A DNA stretch of 64,000 nucleotides from Anaspis maculata (lineage: Eukaryota; Arthropoda; Insecta; Coleoptera; Scraptiidae). Under the pieces are notes generated by a model. That model was not told the origin of the DNA. It made no database searches and saw only the letters and a list, made by a program, of their open reading frames with translations. How positions within the stretch are numbered: the stretch's first letter is position 1; each line of letters starts with the position of its first letter. Of this stretch, positions 11,700-23,819 are shown piece by piece. The stretch lies in contig OX421963.1 of NCBI GenBank assembly GCA_949128115.1, positions 58,957,306 through 59,021,305 on the forward strand, given 5' to 3'. The translations under genes and the position numbers were made by a program.

Positions 11700-12560
11700 G
11701 CCGCCATTAGTGTGGTATTTGACTAATAGGTTTGATCGAAATGATCAAAACGTACGCCAACCGCCGACTTCTATCTTCTCCACACAGAAGACCCTTATTC
11801 CTTCATGTTTTCACTATACCCTGAGTCCTCGTTGAAACAATAATCGTCCAAATATATCACGCTATAATAATTCAAAGATTCAAGATCCTGTTGATGATGA
11901 TAACTCCCATTTTAATGCTTATGTTGTGGGGTTTTTTTCAACTAGTAAACTAGTTGCTTGGTCAACCGTACATCGATTGTACCACCTCACCTATTCACAA
12001 ATCTGCAACGCTTTGATCATTCTGATTCGCCCCTGATAGGTCTAAGGGGAACACGCACGCCATGCCGCCGCGAACGCGCCGCCTTTTATTTCCTCCTGGA
12101 GTCGTCCTTCAGGTTTCCATTACCACCCATTCCATTCACCTAACTCCCCACGGACCCAACAGACATCATCACGCAATTCCTATCAAAATTTTACGACGTA
12201 ACATCCCGTATAACACCAATTTTACTCTCCTGCCCTCCGATGTAAATTACTGTCATCGCTAGCAGAAATACATGAAAAGTAAATAGGGGCGCCTTGCTGA
12301 ATAAAAATCGCCCTCCCCCCCAAAGCCACCGCCACGGTGACAACGACGTCCCGTCGAAGTTTCAAAGCTTTTACAATGCTTTTACTTAGTTATACGTCGG
12401 GCGCGTTCGGCGGAAAGAAAGTTTTTTTTTATTCTCAAAGGTAGTAGCCCCGGCCAGGGAAGTTTTAAATTGGAACTTTCCACCGCCCCGCTTCTTTCGC
12501 TCTCCTCTTCGTTCTCTGCTTCATCCCTTAAAAATAACTCGAGCGTCGGCCGCCGCCGTA
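11700..12560. other. unassigned; GC-richer patches, no gene recognised
   Basis: Two GC-richer patches (about 12030-12120 and 12300-12560) interrupt AT-rich sequence. Short frames at 11958-12262 have no recognisable motif. Nothing points to a specific gene. Confidence 0.35.
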
Positions 12561-12562
12561 CG

Positions 12563-12620
12563 AGATGTCGTTAAACTTCGCGCATGTTGCTGGAAAATGT
12601 AACGTGCATGTACATTATTG
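12563..12620 (+). repeat. diverged direct repeat, partner at 16718-16775
   Basis: The block ATGTCGTTAAACTT...GCTGGAAAATGTAACGTGCATG recurs at 16718-16775 as ATGTCGTTACACTT...ACTGGAAAATGTAATGTGCATG, about 80% identical over roughly 55 bp. Its nature is unknown; it may be a dispersed repeat or an ancient duplication. Confidence 0.6.
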
Positions 12621-12917
12621 CAACTGTTGGAAAGAAAAAAAACCAATATTATTTGACCCTTGTTTAAATCCTTCAGGCTTCGTGGGTTGATTTTTTGAAT
12701 TGCCTGCTGTTGGTGTATTTCTTCTTTCCCAAGTTGTGATGAGAAAATTTCCCAAAACCCTTTGAGGCTCCACCCTTGTCTACGGGCTCCACGTTGATGA
12801 CGAAGTAAGTGGAGTCACATTTTGTGACAGTGTTTTTCGCAAAAATGAGAGGCGACAAATTAAGCAATTTAGGAGTATTACAAAGATCGTCATTGTAACA
12901 CTAGTTTTACAATATAG

Positions 12918-12936
12918 GTAAGTAAGTAAGTAAATA
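12918..12936 (+). repeat. (TAAG)n short repeat
   Basis: Four tandem AAGT/TAAG units precede AAATATTTATTT. The same tetranucleotide ends the reverse-transcriptase relic at 63.3 kb, so this may be the 3' tail of a related LINE copy, though no RT sequence is visible beside it. Confidence 0.5.
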
Positions 12937-13269
12937 TTTATTTCCTCTGACATTAGACAATTACAGTGTAGGAAAGTGTCATTATTCAATCTTACAGATA
13001 TGTACAGTCCTGAAGTTTGCACTTACACAAATGCAAGGTATCAAACAAAGACGGTAAAAAAACACAGAAAACATTGTGACTAGAAATAACATTAACATGT
13101 AACACAACTATTATCACAGATCGACCTTCATAATACAGATTATTACATACAACGCCTTTGATTATTAGACCTACAAGGATAATATTCACTTATCTAAATC
13201 CCACTGTCAATAGCAACGGAATAAAATTCATGTAAACAACAAAATCTGACAGCTGTCACTTCGGACTTC

Positions 13270-14660
13270 TTTTATGTAATAATCTTCAAAATATCACTCG
13301 TGCTCGAGATTTTCCCAGATAATTTTGGCCAGGCGTTTCCCTCGGGCTGATTGTCCCTTAGTGTGGTCCAAAAAAAATTGTTTTTTGATTTTCAATCGGG
13401 CCACCCTCCACTTTGGTTACACATACCCATAGTGATTTCCTGGTGAAATTTCAATTCTCTACCATGACAGGAAGGGGGTGCTCATCAACCCTCTGATTTT
13501 GAAAATTCAAGATTTATTCGTAAAAGTCTGTGGCATCCAGATTTACCAAAAACACGAAGGAATTTGTCAGTAATAATCTATTTAGCACAATTTGAGAATT
13601 ATATAAAAGAAAAATCAGATAAGAGTGAAATATTGATCGTTGAACTAATAGTGACACCTACCAAAAAAGCGGAAATGATTCGCGGTATGACTTGTTGATG
13701 TTGAAGCTGGATGTCACAAAGTAAGGCCCAGTGTTTTCTCTGGTTAACTCTAACCAAAAGGTCAATGTCATAATTGTCATATCAACATTGCTGGAACATT
13801 GGTATCTTTGGCAATCAACCTCAAGTTGACCTCTGGATAGAGTTATCCTGGGACGGAAATACTGAGTCTAAAAATAACTTGCAATCCTAAGGACTGCGGA
13901 AACCTCAAGATATTTCACCTTTGGAAGAACATTAAACATGTTACTGATTTTGAATATTAGTGACTACTTCCTGAGACATTTCTTTCAACCATGGATCAAC
14001 ATCCATGATTACCGTCAAGGCAAAGACTGAGTTAGGTATAAATTTACGGGTGGTAAACGAAACTGCTGAAAGAGGTGTCCAATTGTTCGAGAAATACAAC
14101 TAACTACTGACCAATGACAAGAATGAAAAGATGTTTTTGTTGCACATGGTAGACCAATTGGAAAATTGTGCCTATTTGGACGACCAAAAATGTTTGATCC
14201 AACGTAGTCTAAAGCAAAATCATACCATGTTAGTTGAACATTATAATTCCGCTTCATTTTAATTTTTCTTTCACATAATTCTCCACTTAGGTACACTAAA
14301 CGAGCAATAATTCATAATATTACTTCGTATTTTGTTGAATCTGGATGCTACAAACTCCTACGGATAAATCTGGGATATTCAAATTTTGAGGGTTGATGAG
14401 CACCCCCTTCCTGTCATGGTAGAGAATTGAAATTTCACCAGGAAATCAGTATGGGTATGTATAACAAAACTAGAGGGTGGCCCTATCAAAAATTGAAAAA
14501 CAATTTTTTTTGGACCACACTATTGTCCCTGGATAAATGCCCTCCTCCTACGGAGTCGGGCATATATCGCTACAATCAACACTCGCGATCGCCTGACCAA
14601 AATTATCGTGAAAATCTAAGCACTTGTGATATTACTGTTGAATATTATTCTAGGCGTGCA
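13270..14660. mobile_element. 1.4-kb foldback element
   Basis: The left arm (13270-13930) is the reverse complement of the right arm (14000-14660). The best-conserved part is 13360-13510 against 14385-14525, including GTGTGGTCCAAAAAAAATTG and GAAGGGGGTGCTCATCAACC with their complements. Outer parts (13270-13350) and inner parts (13520-13650 against 14230-14370) are more diverged. The centre is near 13960. No TSD was resolved and no transposase is visible; the 93-codon frame at 14015-14296 (-) lies in the inner arm and is unsupported. Confidence 0.8.
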
Positions 14661-14689
14661 TCAAAATATTCACTTATGTCATAGAAACA

Positions 14690-15610
14690 GCCCCTAATCA
14701 ATATCTGCTTAACATGTCGACGAAGTATGTCATTACTCTTCAAGTCTTTGATGTAAGAGGCTAAGAGGGCAGATGATTATATAGCTTCAGTGAGATATGA
14801 ATCTGATCATTTTGCGTCTGCGAAAATTTTCTTAGAGGGATGAACAGTCTGTCGGCGTTTCTGGTTTCCTAAGCGTTGATTTGCTTCTTAGTTTTAAATT
14901 TTACAATGTTTCTGCGAACATGACAGACGCACTCCAAGACGTGGTAGGTCGACAAGAACTAGGTACCTACTAGTTCGAAGTCGAAATGCAATTAACCCCG
15001 CCCAAACTGCGGGAGGTGACGGCAAAGAAGGTAGAATACCTTTTGCCCACCAAAAATCGCATTTGCCATGAAAGTGCAAAGTGCCTATCGGATTCTCAAA
15101 GATTGGGCCAGTCGCAAAAGCGTCGACATCAGTGAAAATATCACGATATCCTATTTCGATTAATTGGCGAAAAATATGAAGTTTTTGATTCTTTCGGCGA
15201 CTTATTCGGGGTCGGGCTGAAATTTTCTGAAAAGAATATTGGAAGAATCACTAGCGAAAGGTGTCTTTTGGTGTTCCAACAGGCTTCAGTGCTCTTAGCT
15301 CTGTTTTTTTTTGTGAACTGCAACAAACCCAGCGGTTTTTTTTTCATAGACAGCGGACTTCAAGCCGAAGCGAAGTGTCAACGACAGAAATCAAAGAAAG
15401 CTAGGCGCAACTGTCACTTTCTTCGCATATTATATGGACGGGAAGTGAACCATTACATACCGGGTAAATGACAGTTAATGTATTAATTGCTTGTTGTTTG
15501 TGGGTGAAAAGCATTTCTCCAAGAAGACCAATAACTTCCGATTGCCGAATGCAATTTCCATTTTGTTTTTTGTGTTGATTAGCCTAATGTTTCTGTAGCC
15601 TATCTTGTAA
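14690..15610. other. unassigned sequence
   Basis: I see no repeat arms, conserved motifs or RNA genes. Short frames (61-68 codons) overlap on both strands and are taken as chance. Confidence 0.35.
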
Positions 15611-15619
15611 AGGTGAATG

Positions 15620-16370
15620 TTAAGAAGCTTTATGTAAAACTTCTACAAGGTAAAATGCTGTAAAATTGCACCAACTTTATCGTACCCCCATTTACTTATA
15701 ATAAATTGTGTTCTAATAAATCATTAAGTGTGGTGTATTTTCTCGAAACGGTTTTGAAATCATCCAGATTGGAAGTATAACATTGAAGATATGAATTTTC
15801 ATGTTGAATATCACAGATTTGTCTTGTTGGCACGCGATATTAAGTCCCGTTTGATGAATGTATGTTGACATTGAGCAAGATTGTTCGTATAACAGTCCAG
15901 GACAACTGTATACTCAACACAACCCGAATATTTGGCGCGAGGCCAAACAGGGGGCACTTTTTCAAGTGGTTGTCACTGCCTGTTTTTCGTACGTTGAATT
16001 TCGTCAGAATTTCATCAGAATTCCAGATGTGAAACATGTTCTATTTGCAAGTTTGAGCCCCTACCCTGCACATGGTAACGATGTAAAACTTCACTTTCCG
16101 AATGAAGTAAAGCCCCCCTGGACGTTATACTTTTTGTGCTTGTGCTATGCCCGAGTTCCGTAAATCTGCAACATTCAACAATAAAATTTATATCTTCAAT
16201 GTTCGACTTCCAATCTGGATAATTCCAAAACTGTTTTGAGATAAGACACCACACTTTATGATTTTTGTATTAGAATATTGAAAAAATATATTTTTGAAAA
16301 AGGGTGGTACGATGATGTCGTTGCAATTTTGCACCATTTTATTTATCACCCGCCTGTAGAAAATTCACAC
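15620..16370. mobile_element. 0.75-kb foldback / TIR element
   Basis: The left arm (about 15640-15840) pairs with the right arm (about 16145-16345). The core AAGTGTGGTGT and ATCCAGATTGGAAGT at 15727-15790 matches its complement at 16195-16256. The flanking AAAATTGCA...ATCGTACC blocks (about 15661-15688 and 16303-16333) also pair. The interior (15845-16140) is unpaired and has no recognisable gene. No clean TSD was found. Confidence 0.75.
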
Positions 16371-16572
16371 AGAGTTTCTCAACATACAGTAAAACAAAAT
16401 GGAAATCGCACTCGGCAATCGGGATATATTGGCCTCCAAAGTCGAACCATTTTTCAGATACCGACAACTTCGTTGTCCAGCAGTTTACAATCGAAACCTA
16501 CAGTCGTAATTTGAAAAGTCAATGAAAAAAATGGTGTCATGTTGGCATAAACTGAGTTTGTCCGAGGTTTAG

Positions 16573-16628
16573 TTGAGTCCTGTAAAGATTTTACCGTCCT
16601 AGGCAGGGAAGTCCTATTTCCTGCATCC
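16573..16628 (-). repeat. dispersed module, second copy at 17836-17892 (+)
   Basis: The reverse complement (GATGCAGGAAAT...TTCCCTGCCTAGGACGGTAAA) matches 17836-17892 (GACGCAGGGAAG...TTCCCTGCCTAGACCGGTAAA). A GTCAGTTTCGGATAAA word follows each at some distance (16664, 17944). It is a family of small dispersed repeats; the class is unknown. Confidence 0.6.
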
Positions 16629-17602
16629 AAAGGCGCCTGTTCAGTTCCATTGCCATGTCAGTTTGTCAGTTTCGGATAAACGGTTTGCGATGGTCCACGC
16701 GATGGTTAATCGATCGAAATGTCGTTACACTTTGCATGTTACTGGAAAATGTAATGTGCATGTTATTGCACGGAATCATACAACAGCACACGAAACAGCC
16801 ATTGCTGCCGGCACCGCCGCCGCCTCCGAAATGCAATTATTGAAAATTGTGCAAGGACGCAAAGGTGTGATAGTTGATGGCAGGCAGAACTGAAGGAGTT
16901 GGTTGTGCACGAAAAGGGCGCGGGTCGGTTACTGGCCGCTCTGATTGATGCGATTTAAATTTGTGCAATGTAAACTTTGAAAAGAAAACAGTTTGACGGA
17001 TAAGAAATCTAAAAATATTTTCATGAAACTGGAAACAATAAGCTTCGGTTCGAAATCACGCAAGTAGACTTTTCACTGGGGTTGCACAATGAATCTGACT
17101 TCGAATTTGTCGACTGACAAAAGAGAAAAGTAATAAGAGAAGCTTAGGTTTGAAGGTACGTTATGCGATCTCAGGTTATGGTGCCAGATCATTTTCAGAC
17201 CCAGAGTTCCAGATTAGCCATGTATCTCAATATAGGTAGGTCTGACGAGTGCTTTCAACTTATGTAGGAAAAAGTTCGTTTGAATAAGTATAACAAATTA
17301 TTATGGTTTGAACAAATGGAACTTCACCACAACGTCTATGATTAAGCTTGTTCAAAATCCACACGATTTTCACTTGAACGCTTCAGAGTTACTTCAGTGG
17401 CATCACACGGACATTACAAAATCGTATAATAAATTAAAAAATAAAAATTGTCCCTTAATCAGTAACTAATTAAGAGGTAATCTGGAACTACCTCAATAAA
17501 TCACAGGAAGAAATTGGTACCAGAGTTCTGAAATGTCATTCCTTTGGCAATTTGGCAAATATCACGTTGTCTGGGTCCGGTTCCCAACAGTTTTCAGCAA
17601 AC

Positions 17603-17842
17603 AAAGCATCTTTTTTTGTTTTCATGTTTGGAACTGTGAGGGATTTTCAGTATGGTTTCATTTTCGGTGGCTTTTCCGTCTCATCCCTTTTCCCGGGGCA
17701 TCACCGCACGACAGTAGATGCCCCATCACTAAGGAACGCATGAAAAAGTCCATCTGGCCCGGTGCGGATTTGAACCCGGGGCCTCCACCTTTGAAAGCGG
17801 GGCCGAGCTCACCGTGCTACCGACCGGGTTAAAGCATCTTTT
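17603..17842 (-). mobile_element. tRNA-derived SINE with 12-bp TSD
   Basis: The SINE body is 17615-17830, read on the minus strand. Its head (17830 to about 17757) resembles a tRNA: a GTCGGTAGCACGGTGAGC stretch in the A-box position and GGGTTCAAATCC, a near-consensus B box of the internal RNA polymerase III promoter. The tRNA-like arms do not fold into a full cloverleaf. The body follows, then an A-rich 3' end. Identical 12-bp direct repeats AAAGCATCTTTT flank it at 17603-17614 and 17831-17842, as expected from LINE-mediated insertion. The right-hand TSD lies inside the palindrome at 17833-17924, so the SINE inserted at that repeat's edge. No partner LINE is identified. Confidence 0.88.
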
Positions 17843-17924
17843 GACGCAGGGAAGTAAGATTTCCCTGCCTAGACCGGTAAAGACTTTACCTGGAAAATTT
17901 TACTTTCCTGCGTCAAAAGACGCT
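17833..17924. repeat. 92-bp palindromic MITE-like repeat
   Basis: AGCATCTTTTGACGCAGG at the left pairs with CCTGCGTCAAAAGACGCT at the right. Inner GTAAGATTT/AAATTTTAC and GGTAAAGACTTTACC (itself a perfect palindrome) complete a hairpin. It is the target of the adjacent SINE and is related to the module at 16573-16628. Confidence 0.75.
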
Positions 17925-17944
17925 CGTAATGGAGACTTTACCTC

Positions 17945-20560
17945 TCAGTTTCGGATAAATTACTATTACAGTATCATGCTCTCTTCTCATGGTCATTTAG
18001 CATTAGACCTTCTAACTGACGGCTTTATTGTGATTCCAATTTCCAAACGCAGTGAGCCCTTCCTCGTTTCACTGATCTTCCACATTAACACTCGCACATC
18101 CTAAATTGAGGTAGCTGAGTGAAAAACGAACTCATTTATTAATTTTACGATTAACGTCCATCATAACGACTCTCCCCCGGCTCCTGTATACAAGACGCGA
18201 ATGCCGTAAAAGAGACGACGACGGCAGTGGCGGTGATAGGATAGTAGTGCAAAAATATTACTGCCAATCAATAAAAGTCCCATTCCTTCAGAAAACCTCG
18301 TTATTTTTTTATGAAGGTGGGATATTATTGTTCTTTGTATTGCATTAAAGTGGATTTATAATATACAAAACGGACGATTTCATACGCGGCCAAGTTTGAC
18401 TATGTACTTTACACATACGCAATCCCCAACATCTAGACGGCAATCCAGCAATGCAGGGTGCTGATGATTTACTTTTAACCTACGATACTTTGGGGAAATA
18501 TTACTGTCGTTGTCATTCAGAAAGTATAATTGATATGCCTCTAAGACTTTTATTAAGAAAGATACAAAGTATCACAGTTCTTTTTCTTCCTAAACAAACA
18601 TTGTTATAACTCAGAGGGTTTAATGAAATTCGCTGTAATTTAGCCTTGGTTAGGTTGCAAACATTGTCTACCTACCTGCTTGCCAGGTTTCACTGTCTAT
18701 GGTTTCACTAGAATCCAACCGGAATTACCAGGACCAGGGCTGCTGAGAAAAAAAAACGAGCTCATTTAACTTGCGATGAATCTTGGTAATTCCGATGCCA
18801 CTAGTTGGATTAGTTAGGCTGCACACATATTAGGGTAAATTAGGGCGAATTTCATTTGACCTTTCATGTGTAATCTGAATGAACTTCAACACCCTGTATT
18901 TTTCTTAGAAAGGGAAGGGAGTGAGAGGTACGTTTCATTATATTTTCTGAATCAGGACAACGAGAAGAGTATTTTGTCGAAGTATCATAAGTTAAAATTG
19001 AATCACTCAATATAGTTGGTGGGTGTAATGAGTAATGACACTGACGATTTTAGGAGCGATGCGAAAGTAATATTTTTTCACGAAAGAGAATATTCAAATA
19101 ACGTCAAAATCGGCGCCGTTAAACCCTAATGTTAGCGGCTTCTGTGAAAATACGACCGTCTCTTAACGAGGCAATTCTAGCCTGTAGCCGGGAGTTCCCT
19201 GTTCTCTGTCCCATTAGTAGGTGACTCGTCAGTTCCAGTTCCACAAAGATCAGCACTTGAAGAAATATTTCATTATGTTCAGCAGTGAGTACCTAGGATG
19301 AGAGATAAATAATGCTATACAATCCTGATTGCCGAGCCATTTTTACGAGGAAATGCAGAGAATACCGGAAACATTAATGGGCGACTTTTCTTCCATTTTC
19401 TTGCCTTTATATTCACTTCTGTGACTCACGTGTGGTGATAAGCATCGATAAAAGCACACTGTGTGTATATGCTCGCATAGTGGGATATTAGGAAAATGTA
19501 ATAATAGCTCGGTCCCGAGTAGATTGTTGCGGGTCATACACAAAAGCAATTCCAGAGCACGATTTTCCGTCGCGAGAATTCCAGTTGCCTAGACCTAATT
19601 GCTCAATTATATTTTATCTAATTGCTTCCTCGCGAGACCTTTGCCTTTGTGTGCCGATGTTTGATCCTCTTGGCGAAAGTGATTTATGTTTTAATTTAAG
19701 AGGTGAAGCTGACCTACGAAAGCGTATCTATCAAGGCTTCGTATTTTTTCAGAACCCTGATCCTGATAGCCCCGAACCTTTTCTCAGATTTAATCCCGAA
19801 ATTTCGACTTGAAATCCGGAATTCACCTTTTTCCAAAATTATTAATTGTATCACGATGGAAGTTTCTTTTCAAGTTACCAGTCGCCTTCGTCGTCGTCGT
19901 CACCGCACGGTGGCGGAATATGTATTTTAAATGATAAAATGAAAGAAGAAATTTGGGTTTACGACCAGTAAAAGAAACATTTCTAAGCGGAGCCTGGCGA
20001 ATAATAAAAAACTTTTTATATTATCAGCCGGAGCGAGGAGCTGATGCTGCTGCCGTCGTCCTCCACCTCGAACTCGGACGGGAAAAAAAACAAATCATTA
20101 CAAGAGACAAAAATCGTGTAAAGCAAATTTTATATTAGACACAGAAGCGAGGGTTCGCGCTGCAAGCCCGGAGATCACTTCCGGATGCAGCGCAAAATTG
20201 CAGATCAACGGTTTTATCGGATTCAACGACTCGAGGTTCTTAAGGATCACAGCAAAAGGGGGTCATTTAATTTCTTTTTTAGGAATCTATTCTCTGTAGG
20301 TAACATGCGACTCAAGGAGCCTTGTCCATTGACAGCATCTTGTGTGGGTAATTTACATTATTTTGATACTTTTGTGTTTCCCAACATTTGTTTCTGTTTC
20401 TGTTGCTTTTCTCCTGCTTAAAAAGTTTTTTGATGAGGTTTGAATCTCATTTCTGACACCAGTTTCATAGCGGTTTGCGGCTTCTTGAGGGGTTCATCTC
20501 TAAGTTGGTATTTTTTCCAAATATTTAGTTCGAGGAGCTGTCGTGGAAATCATGTGTAAT
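17945..20560. other. unassigned sequence; one small weak palindrome
   Basis: This stretch is mostly AT-rich with no recognised gene. About 18708-18815 contains GAATCCAACCGGAATTACCA facing a diverged complement (TGGTAATTCCGATG...TTGGATT), a weak 110-bp inverted repeat. GC-richer words (CGACGACGACGGCAGTGG) occur at 18205-18240. Nothing else stands out. Confidence 0.4.
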
Positions 20561-20566
20561 GTCTTC

Positions 20567-21219
20567 CAATAGGGTAGTGACCGATTTTTTTATTATTTTT
20601 TTTTTAAAGTTCACTTCTTGATAAGTGACGCTATATAGTTAACAGATTTTTTTTCGTAAGTTTTCTTGGTAAAAAAAGTTTTCGATCATTTCAAATTTGG
20701 CGCGATGACGTCGCAATCTTTCATAGGCGGAGAAGCAGGCTTGACAACATTATACAGAACTTACTACAAAAAGCACTAGCGTCAACCCGTCAACGCTCAT
20801 AACAGCTGATTGTTATATTGTTAACGCTTTGTGTATCTGTGCGGTGATTCGTGTTGTTTAGTTGTTTTGCTTGAAAATATGGAAAGTTGGTAAAATCTTT
20901 CATGATTTATGAATATTTCAAGACTACATCAGACTTCAATGGTTATGTTATGCTGGCAAACGTCAACGTCAACACTGACACACAGGCAACGGAGGTGTGG
21001 TCATCCCCACTACTGTCAAAAGATTGAAACGTCACAGCCCGCCTTACAGCTCGGTAGATTTGAAATCGTTCGCAAAAGTAGCCACTTTCAAGACAGATTT
21101 TGAGACACTTGGAACTTTTTTTTTCGAATTTTCACGAAACGTAGTCTTGTTATTAAGGCTCTACATTCGATTAGTATGATTTTTTTCTATATTTTTTGAT
21201 GGTGGTCACTACCCTATTG
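20567..21219. mobile_element. 653-bp TIR element (CAATAGGGTAGTGACC ends)
   Basis: The left end CAATAGGGTAGTGACC followed by a T-rich run is mirrored at the right by an A/T-rich run and GGTCACTACCCTATTG. The TIR is 16 bp perfect and about 30 bp in degenerate form. Flanks (GTCTTC and CGGTAG) show no obvious TSD, so the superfamily is undetermined. The interior is AT-rich and includes a GCGCGATGACGTCGCAA word; the 64-codon frame at 20909-21103 has no known motif. Probably non-autonomous. Confidence 0.7.
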
Positions 21220-21667
21220 CGGTAGGCTTGGCTACGTCAAGGCCAAAATTCGCATTAAGAAACGCGATTGGAAGTAGCGGGAGAAGATTTAAAGAGTGAT
21301 AAGATCAACATTTCAGATGGACTCGAACTGTAAGATTTGATTTGTAAGATAAGAAGAGAAACCTAGAAGAGCAGATGCCGTTGTTCCGTGGCTTCTGTCT
21401 CATGATTTTGCTTGTTCAGGTGACCTCACATAAATCTGCCGCTGAGACGCTTGTTTTCGATGTCCAAAGATTCGGCTCAGAACACCCAACGTGTCAAGTT
21501 ATTCAATTTTAATGTTTCATCTGATATCCAATAAAAACTTACTACGTGGCTGAGCATTCGCCGGGAAAGTATTTTGGCTACTGGTTCCGTAACAACTTTT
21601 TAGGGATTTTTTTAAGAAAGTGCTCTATTGTGGTCGGTTTGTCTGTCTGTCGTCGGACTATTCAAGC

Positions 21668-22194
21668 GTATTGTTACGTATTTCGCGTACGGGTTCGTTT
21701 ATAATTGGGACGATCGTTTTAAAACACACACTGTTTATTACTGCGTGCTACAATAAATACACGTCAACAATTATTTATTTGGAAATATCGCCGGTTACTA
21801 CTAGCTTTCTCTCGCTCTCGATCACTTCCAATTCAATACTGCTCGTAGGCCGAGGATCGGTGCTTTATATAGCTCCGACTATTAATCTCGAATGTCCCAT
21901 CGGTCCTCCAGCAAATTCCACAGTGACCCGGCATACAGTTTCTAGGCGACTCCCGAATAATTGTACACCTTTCGCGTGCAATTCGAGTGTTTTGAAAAGT
22001 CGACATCTCCGCCAAATGGACGGGTGTGCCTTACTCGGCCGTTGAAGTCGCCACGTAAATTTCATGCGTTAAGCCATCGCGTATATTTAGGAAATATCCA
22101 GAACTTCGCACTTGTACGTTGCGACCTAATGGGATCCATCTAGAAAGATCAGGTGTGCTCCAGAATACACGGGAATCACCGCTCGTAACAGTAT
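21668..22194 (-). mobile_element. solo LTR of an LTR retrotransposon, GTAT TSD
   Basis: The LTR is 21672-22190 (519 bp). It has TGTTACG...CGTAACA ends and 4-bp direct repeats GTAT at 21668-21671 and 22191-22194. On the minus strand it shows, in order: a promoter-like GCTATATAAAGC (about 21880-21869), a conserved CAGTATTGAATTGG about 28 bp downstream in the start-site position, and an AATAAA signal near 21748. The 4-bp TSD fits Ty3/Gypsy-type elements. No internal region or second LTR is attached, so it arose by LTR-LTR recombination. The related copy at 25838-26363 lies in the opposite orientation. Confidence 0.9.
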
Positions 22195-23555
22195 TTTCAC
22201 TAGAGACTTTACCTGTATGATCAGTTCTATTCCATATTTCATTCATCATACTTGCTCCCAATGATGACATGTGCATCTAAAAGTATTTTATAATCGAGAG
22301 TATTGGCATGTTGATAATTGATGGTTTTTTTCCTTTGTCTTTGTTCCTTAATCAAATCAAACCTAAAAAATAATGTTCGCAAAAACTTGAAAAAAAAACA
22401 ATTGGGCCATTTGCAATTTAAGCCGACGAAATTCGGTCATCCCCGTCTTTGAGGAAACGATTCTTTGTTACCAATCAAGTGGCAAAATGGTCCGCTTTCC
22501 CCCTGCACTTGACTCAAATTTAGACGATTAAATTTAATTATTTACTAATCGATAATAACCGAATGGCCACAGTCGTCTCGTTCAATGGCAAGTTCGAATC
22601 AATCAACTTCATTCAAATCTGACACAACACAAAGCGCCTCGTCCGTCTGATGTCTTTGTACTCCCAAAATGCTCGGCAGAATTCCGTTATTATTATACGA
22701 ATGATGGAAGGGAGAATAAAGGGCGTTTCGGGGTTCACTGCTAAGATGAAATTGGAAAATGATTGAAAAGCGAAAATCGAGCACCATTTTGAGAAATGAG
22801 AAACGCCAAATTACCGGTCACTTCAACGATTTCAACTCACAATCAATTTTCATCGCACAAAATTATTATGGCCTACTTTTATGTCATTTTAGTGGTCAGA
22901 CAGCAGTGAACAACACTTCCATAAACATTAAAAAGACCATCAGCTTCTTATCCTTCACCTAACACCTATCGGGATGCAGGCTCTGTCTCACAAGTAGGTA
23001 TAGCATTCCGAATCCAGAGCGATACCTACCTATATGAAATCCACTCAAGAACACGAGAGAAATATTTGAAAAAATTAATGACGTTTATTTTTGAACATGA
23101 TAGGAGATCGAAGCGGGTCGAAGGGTAGGTTTCGTCCCCCTCCACGAGTATATTCGTTATTTAAAGTGATTTTGGGAACTGTTTGTGATGACTAGGTATA
23201 TAATTAGTGAAAATTATCAACCAGAAGATGTGCACTGAATTTCGGTTTGCGTTTTCCCTCTAATGCCTGCAAAATATACCGTTGGACTCTAAAATTTGAT
23301 GTGACTTCTCGTTTTTACAGAAACTGTTCAATGGCGTTTTTGAAGGAAAATAACGAGCAAAATAAATTTTCCCACACCCATCAGTGGTTGATGATTTTTG
23401 CTTATTAGTCTATCACAAATCAAACAGTCTCCCTAAATCACCTTGAGAAACGAAAATAAAGGCGAGCGAACTCCCATCCTTGACTGGAGCCGCCAGAATC
23501 TAATGACCACATTCCAGGTTGAACTGATGACTACGTACTAAATTTCAACTTGATC
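22195..23555. other. unassigned sequence
   Basis: No repeat arms, domains or RNA genes were recognised. Short frames at 22599-22962 face each other on opposite strands without motifs. Confidence 0.35.
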
Positions 23556-23790
23556 TGATCAACACCTCGGCAGTTATTGTTGAAAATAACATACATACAA
23601 ACATCACTCTGGAAATGGTATATCAGGTATATCTAGGTGCTCTCAATCGTCTTGACCTCGAAACGAATACAGGTATCCTTCGATCGTTATCTGAATTTTT
23701 GTCCTGTACGATCATAATACTTTCCCTTCCATGTTGGCGGAAGGACGGGGAAGTGAGAAGTATTTTTCACAATAGCGGGACAAAAAGTAC
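23500..23790 (+). repeat. dispersed repeat family (ATACTTTCCCT type), copy 1
   Basis: This copy contains, in order, a TTTCAACTTGATCTGATCAACAC block, CGGCAGTTATTGTTG, a CATACATACAAACATCA run, CAATCGTCTTGACCTC, CGATCATAATACTTTCCCT and GGCGGAAGGACGGGGAAGT. The same ordered blocks, complete or partial, appear at 33220-33380, 34270-34400 and 41960-42160, where the variable run is a CA microsatellite. The consistent order indicates one dispersed element family of unknown class. Confidence 0.65.
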
Positions 23791-23819
23791 ACTTTTTCTC
23801 CCCCTTTTGCGGGAAGAAA

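Noticed and set aside
17757..17830. Functional tRNA gene
   Set aside because: The acceptor and anticodon arms do not fold properly, and a SINE body with a 12-bp TSD follows, so it is a SINE head.
20909..21103. Transposase remnant in the CAATAGGGTAGTGACC element
   Set aside because: A 64-codon frame without catalytic motifs; not enough to support a transposase call.
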